From contig CABUBS010000075.1 in NCBI GenBank assembly GCA_902489855.1, positions 1 through 9,927 on the forward strand: a stretch of DNA of 9,927 bases, written 5' to 3'. Every line of letters begins with the position of its first letter. Within the stretch, counting starts at the first letter, position 1. Positions 5,866-9,927 of this stretch are shown here, in pieces. The notes below the pieces were generated by a model. The model saw only the letters and a program-made list of their open reading frames with translations. It searched no databases and had not been told where the DNA came from. The position numbers and the translations under genes are program-made. Origin of the DNA: an uncultured Collinsella sp. Its GTDB lineage: Bacteria; Actinomycetota; Coriobacteriia; Coriobacteriales; Coriobacteriaceae.

Positions 5866-6732
5866 ATGCTGACGATCGGGTGTCATCTTTCGACGACGAA
5901 GGGCTATCGGGCGATGGGGGAGACGGCGCTGTCCATTGGCGCCAATACCTTTGCGTTCTTTACGCGCAACCCGCGCGGTGGCAAGGCAAAAGATCTTGAC
6001 ATGGATGACGTGGCGGCTCTGCGCGAGCTTATGGCGCAAAACGACTTTGGACCGCTGGTGGCGCATGCCCCGTATACCTATAACCCCTGCTCCGCTAAGG
6101 AGCGAGCGCGCGAGTTTGCCCTGGAGGCCATGGCCGAGGATCTGCAGCGCATGGAAGCGCTGCCCGGCAACTACTACAATTTTCATCCCGGTGCGCATGT
6201 GGGTCAGGGGGCAGACGTCGGCATTCAGATGATTGTTGATACGCTGTGCCAGGTGATGTTTGAGGGACAGCAGACGACGGTATTGCTTGAGACCATGGCC
6301 GGCAAGGGCACCGAGGTGGGCCGTAGCTTTGAAGAACTGGCGTACATTATCGAGGGCGTTGCCGCCAAGTGCCCAGAGCTGTCCGATAAGCTGGGCGTTT
6401 GTTTGGACACCTGCCATGTGAGCGATGCCGGCTACGACATCATCCATGATCTGGACGGTGTACTCGACGAGTTCGACCGCGTGGTGGGTATCGATCGCTT
6501 GCATGCCGTACACATCAACGATTCGAAGAACCCTTGTGGCGCCCATAAAGATCGTCACGAGTGCATCGGCAAGGGATACCTTGGCAGCGAGGAATTTGGT
6601 GGCGGTATGCAGGTTATGCAGAATATTGTATCGAATGGCCATTTGCGTTCGCTGCCGTTTATTTTGGAGACTCCGAACGAACTTGCAGGTTATGCAGCTG
6701 AAATTAGACTATTAAGGTCATTGCAGCAGTAA
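5866..6732 (+). CDS. nfo: Endonuclease IV (AP endonuclease)
   Basis: A 288-residue, metal-dependent DNA-repair enzyme that cuts the backbone 5' of abasic sites in base-excision repair. It is a TIM-barrel protein of the Nfo family, with all expected zinc ligands visible: His67 (VAHAPY), His107 (NFHPGAH), Glu142 (LLETMAGKG), Asp181 and His184 (CLDTCHVSDAG), His216 (AVHINDSK), Asp229 and His231 (DRHE), and Glu268 (ILETPNE). Length equals the usual ~285. The ATG at 5866 gives the standard N-terminus (MLTIGCHLS) and lies nine bases after AGGAGG; the frame stays open upstream, but that part is the leader hairpin. No other repair gene is adjacent. The next gene belongs to a separate transporter unit. 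Confidence 0.96.
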   Translation: MLTIGCHLSTTKGYRAMGETALSIGANTFAFFTRNPRGGKAKDLDMDDVAALRELMAQNDFGPLVAHAPYTYNPCSAKERAREFALEAMAEDLQRMEALPGNYYNFHPGAHVGQGADVGIQMIVDTLCQVMFEGQQTTVLLETMAGKGTEVGRSFEELAYIIEGVAAKCPELSDKLGVCLDTCHVSDAGYDIIHDLDGVLDEFDRVVGIDRLHAVHINDSKNPCGAHKDRHECIGKGYLGSEEFGGGMQVMQNIVSNGHLRSLPFILETPNELAGYAAEIRLLRSLQQ

Positions 6733-6793
6733 TGACTGTCACAAAGTAGAGTATTCCATTCACGTTATGGGTTTGTTTCAATCAGTTTTCTCA

Positions 6794-6822
6794 TTGCAGA
6801 TTCGTAATTCCGGGTGCATAAT
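6794..6822 (+). promoter_or_regulatory. Probable promoter of the amino-acid ABC transporter operon
   Basis: TTGCAG (6794-6799) and CATAAT (6817-6822) are 17 bases apart; the -10 matches five of six consensus bases and the surrounding DNA is clearly AT-richer than the genes. Transcription would begin near 6829, about 50 bases before the binding-protein start codon. Confidence 0.55.
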
Positions 6823-6879
6823 AGCCAACAGTTTTTGCAGACCTCTGAATCAAACGAGGTCACCGGAAGGAGACTCATT

Positions 6880-7740
6880 ATGAAGCTGAAGAAGCTTGGC
6901 GCATTTGCCGCCACGGGTGCTATGGCGCTCGCCCTTGCTCTGACGGGCTGCGGTTCGTCCAACGCCACCTCTGGTTCTGATGCCGGTCCCAGCAGCTCTG
7001 ACGACGCTAAGGTCGAGAAGGTCGACGGCTCCAAGGAGTACGCGCTCGTCAAGGACGGCACGCTGACCGTCGGCACCTCTGCCGAGTACGCTCCGTTTGA
7101 GTACAAAGATGACAACGGCGATTATCAGGGCTTTGACCTTGAGCTCATCAAGGCTATCGGCGACAAGCTGGGCCTGGATGTCGAGTATGTCAACAATGAC
7201 TTTGACACGCTGGTTCCGGGCGTCGCTTCGGGCGCCAAGTATGACGTTTCCATCGCGGCTATCACCGACACGCCCGAGCGTGAGAAGGAAGTCACTTTCT
7301 CTGATTCCTACTACATGGACGATCAGGCTATCGTGACCAAGGTCGATAACACCGACATCACGGCCGACAACTACAGCGAGAAGCTCAACAACGCCGACGC
7401 TACCATCATCGTCCAGTCTGGCTCGACCGCCGAGGCCTTTGCCCAGGAGAACTTCCCCAAGGCCAAGATCGTCCCCTACAAGGACGCCACCGAGTGCTTC
7501 AGTGCCTTGCAGTCCGATAAGGGCGACGCCGTAGTCACCAACCGCTCCGTTGCCAGCCAGCTGACCGCCGAGCAGTTCAACACCTGCCAGACCATCAAGC
7601 AGATCAGCACCGGCGAGGAGTACGCCATCGCCATCAACCAGGGCAACACCAAGCTCAAGGACGACATCAACCAGGCCATCAAGGACCTGACCGACGACGG
7701 TACCGTCGACGCCCTCATGGCTAAGTACAATATCAAGTAA
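6880..7740 (+). CDS. Amino-acid ABC transporter substrate-binding lipoprotein
   Basis: A 286-residue extracellular binding protein of solute-binding family 3 (PF00497). The signal peptide MKLKKLGAFAATGAMALALA ends in a lipobox LTGC, so Cys24 should be lipid-anchored to the outer face of the membrane. A Ser/Gly/Asp-rich linker (25-45) follows. The mature domain shows LTVGTSAEYAPFEY (62-75), GFDLELIKAIGDKLG (84-98) and YDVSIAAITDTPEREKEVTF. Arg134 in that last motif corresponds to the family Arg that holds the amino-acid alpha-carboxylate. The ATG at 6880 is set by GGAAGGAG seven bases upstream and by the signal peptide. It is first in the order binding protein, permease, ATPase. A polar amino acid is the likely ligand; which one is not determinable here. 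Confidence 0.95.
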   Translation: MKLKKLGAFAATGAMALALALTGCGSSNATSGSDAGPSSSDDAKVEKVDGSKEYALVKDGTLTVGTSAEYAPFEYKDDNGDYQGFDLELIKAIGDKLGLDVEYVNNDFDTLVPGVASGAKYDVSIAAITDTPEREKEVTFSDSYYMDDQAIVTKVDNTDITADNYSEKLNNADATIIVQSGSTAEAFAQENFPKAKIVPYKDATECFSALQSDKGDAVVTNRSVASQLTAEQFNTCQTIKQISTGEEYAIAINQGNTKLKDDINQAIKDLTDDGTVDALMAKYNIK

Positions 7741-7762
7741 AATAACTACTTGATTGCGCGCG

Positions 7763-7793
7763 GGCCCTTTTCGTTTTGGCGGAAAGGGCCTTT
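7763..7793 (+). terminator. Hairpin between binding-protein and permease genes (partial terminator or mRNA end-stabiliser)
   Basis: GGCCCTTT (7763-7770) pairs with AAAGGGCC (7783-7790) and extends through TCG/CGG to a 6-nt loop, about 11 bp. Only TTT follows before GCGC, so the U tract is weak. Such hairpins commonly let the binding protein be made in excess over the membrane components. Confidence 0.6.
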
Positions 7794-7858
7794 GCGCTTC
7801 TCTTGACGGAGAGCGTTTCCGTCTCGTTTTGCCGGCAACTTCTACGATAGGAGCCACC

Positions 7859-9220
7859 TTGTCTCGACTGAACAAAGGGGCCGCGGAGCAGCGTTTTCCA
7901 CTGCCCTCGATGCTCCAAAAGCTGGCCTGTGCCCTGGCTGTGGCGCTCGCCCTGGTATGCGCGGGGGCCTGCGTGCCCACGACCGCCCAGGCGCTTGAGA
8001 CCGCAAAGATTACCGCCCGACCCAATACCGGTTCGGGTAGCGATGTGGTCGGCGGCACCGAGACGCGCATCACTTGGGAAGTTCAGGCCGATGCCGACGA
8101 GGAGCTGAGCGGTCTTTCGCTGACGTTTGTCGACGGTACGACGTTTGGTACCGATGACATTCGATTGACGATGCTCTCGGGCGAGGACCTCATGGATCGT
8201 ACGCCCATGAAGCCCACGTGCAAGGCTGACGGTCAGACGCTCAAGATTGACTTTGGTGAGACGGCGCCTGCCGGCGGCTATTTCCGCGTCGAGGTTTACG
8301 GCGTGACCTTCCCCGTCGAGGGCGGCGATGAGGCCTTTAGCGGCACCTGCACTTTGGCCGATGGCTCGACCAAGAAGATCTCCAAGATTCCTTCCGTCGA
8401 GATTAAGGGCGTGACGGCATTCGATAACTTCCTGGCCGACCTTAAGGAGCAGCCGTGGGTCGAGGCGTGGAACTCCAATATGTTCCTGCGCCTGTTCCTG
8501 AACCCGGTCATTTTGGTCCAGAGCCTGCCGATCGTCTTCAAGGGCTTCCTCATGTCGCTTTCGATCGTGCTTGTGGCGTTTCCGCTGGCAATTCCCTTCG
8601 GTTTCGCCCTGTCGCTCATGCGCATCTCCAAGTCGCGCATCCTGCGCTGCCTCGCCGGTATCTACGTGAATATCATTCGCGGTACGCCGGCGTTCCTGCA
8701 GATCTATATCGCGTTCTTCGGTCTGCCGTTGGCCGGCGTCAAGGTTGATGACTACGTGCTCGGCGTCATCGTCATGGCCATGAATTCGTCTGCCTATCTG
8801 TGTGAGATCTTCCGCGCCGGTATTCAATCGATCCCCAAGGGACAAAACGAGGCTGCTCGCTCTCTGGGCATGAATGCCTTCCAGACGCTGCTCTACGTTA
8901 TGATTCCGCAGACGTTCCGCAATGTTTTGCCTACGCTGACCAGCGAGTTTATCTTGCTTTACAAGGATACGTCGCTGCTTGCCGCCGTGGGTGTGGTCGA
9001 GATCGTCATGAACGCCCGTACCATCGTGGCCACGACGGGCTCCATTACACCGTACGTGGTTGCCGCCCTGTTCTATCTGGTCATCACCCTGCCGCTCGCT
9101 CGCTTGGTGAGCGGTCTTGAGGCGAGGCTTTTGGGCACGACCGAGACCAAGAAGAAGCGTCCCGCCAAGAGCGCCGGACAGGTTGTCGCGACGCCCGCCG
9201 ATCACATCGCCGGTCTGTAA
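7859..9220 (+). CDS. Amino-acid ABC transporter permease with an N-terminal extracytoplasmic domain
   Basis: A 453-residue protein, about twice the normal ~220 of HisM/GlnP-type permeases. Residues 18-46 form a signal sequence or first helix ending in TTAQA. Residues 47-185 form an extra, probably beta-rich outside domain with no recognised family; it has two Cys (121, 164) that could form a disulfide. From about 222 the normal permease follows: several hydrophobic helices, IRGTPAFLQIY (273-283), and the EAA loop EAARSLGMNAFQTLLYVMIP (331-350), which docks the ATPase. A basic tail (KKKRPAK) lies at the inner face. The start is TTG at 7859 with AGGAG five bases before; the frame is open upstream but lacks another ribosome binding site. 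An ATPase gene follows after 12 bases. A second ligand-contact or cell-wall role for the extra domain is speculation. Confidence 0.93.
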   Translation: MSRLNKGAAEQRFPLPSMLQKLACALAVALALVCAGACVPTTAQALETAKITARPNTGSGSDVVGGTETRITWEVQADADEELSGLSLTFVDGTTFGTDDIRLTMLSGEDLMDRTPMKPTCKADGQTLKIDFGETAPAGGYFRVEVYGVTFPVEGGDEAFSGTCTLADGSTKKISKIPSVEIKGVTAFDNFLADLKEQPWVEAWNSNMFLRLFLNPVILVQSLPIVFKGFLMSLSIVLVAFPLAIPFGFALSLMRISKSRILRCLAGIYVNIIRGTPAFLQIYIAFFGLPLAGVKVDDYVLGVIVMAMNSSAYLCEIFRAGIQSIPKGQNEAARSLGMNAFQTLLYVMIPQTFRNVLPTLTSEFILLYKDTSLLAAVGVVEIVMNARTIVATTGSITPYVVAALFYLVITLPLARLVSGLEARLLGTTETKKKRPAKSAGQVVATPADHIAGL

Positions 9221-9232
9221 GGAGGTCCTATC

Positions 9233-9927
<695 letters not shown>

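Noticed and set aside
6850..8073. 407-codon minus-strand frame opposite the binding-protein gene
   Set aside because: It is a shadow of the binding protein and crosses its leader, lipobox region and the intergenic hairpin; there is no ribosome binding site or domain.

Overview
The window looks like chromosomal DNA of a GC-rich, Gram-positive-type bacterium, most likely a gut Coriobacteriia member such as Collinsella. This is inferred from codon usage, strong AGGAGG-type ribosome binding sites, GTG/TTG starts, a lipoprotein-type binding protein, an ABC permease with a secreted N-terminal domain, and a Tyr/Gly-rich secreted protein. No phage, plasmid, transposase, CRISPR, tRNA or rRNA signal was seen.

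Layout. (1) 1-487: the 3' end of an O-acetylhomoserine sulfhydrylase gene (metY), apparently frameshifted near the window edge, closed by a strong terminator. (2) 488-1870: a secreted, coiled-coil, Tyr-rich protein and a 68-residue two-helix membrane protein, both on the + strand. (3) 1900-3262, minus strand: a ketopantoate-reductase family gene (panE-like), preceded by a 64-codon gene that resembles only the C-terminal tail of cyclase/kynurenine-formamidase proteins. A bidirectional terminator separates panE from the + strand genes. (4) 3412-6732, + strand: an aldo/keto reductase fused to a two-cluster ferredoxin domain, a Gfo/Idh/MocA oxidoreductase, and an endonuclease IV (nfo). (5) 6794-9927: a polar amino-acid ABC importer in the order binding lipoprotein, permease with an extra extracytoplasmic domain, ATPase. 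The ATPase runs off the window.

The most interesting signal is a pair of 63-nt hairpin elements in the leaders of the Gfo/Idh gene (4615-4677) and nfo (5782-5844). They align without gaps and carry identical flanks. Four consecutive stem base pairs have changed on both arms so that pairing is kept. This is the signature of a conserved RNA (or cruciform) structure rather than of a fixed protein-binding sequence, and the loop can also pair with the 3' arm as an alternative fold. I do not recognise it as a known riboswitch or leader.

How the genes relate: metY (sulfur assimilation into homocysteine), panE (pantoate for CoA), the two oxidoreductases and nfo (base-excision repair) look like independent housekeeping units. 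The only clear operon is the three-gene amino-acid importer. Its first gene is followed by a hairpin that could let the binding protein be made in excess over the membrane parts.
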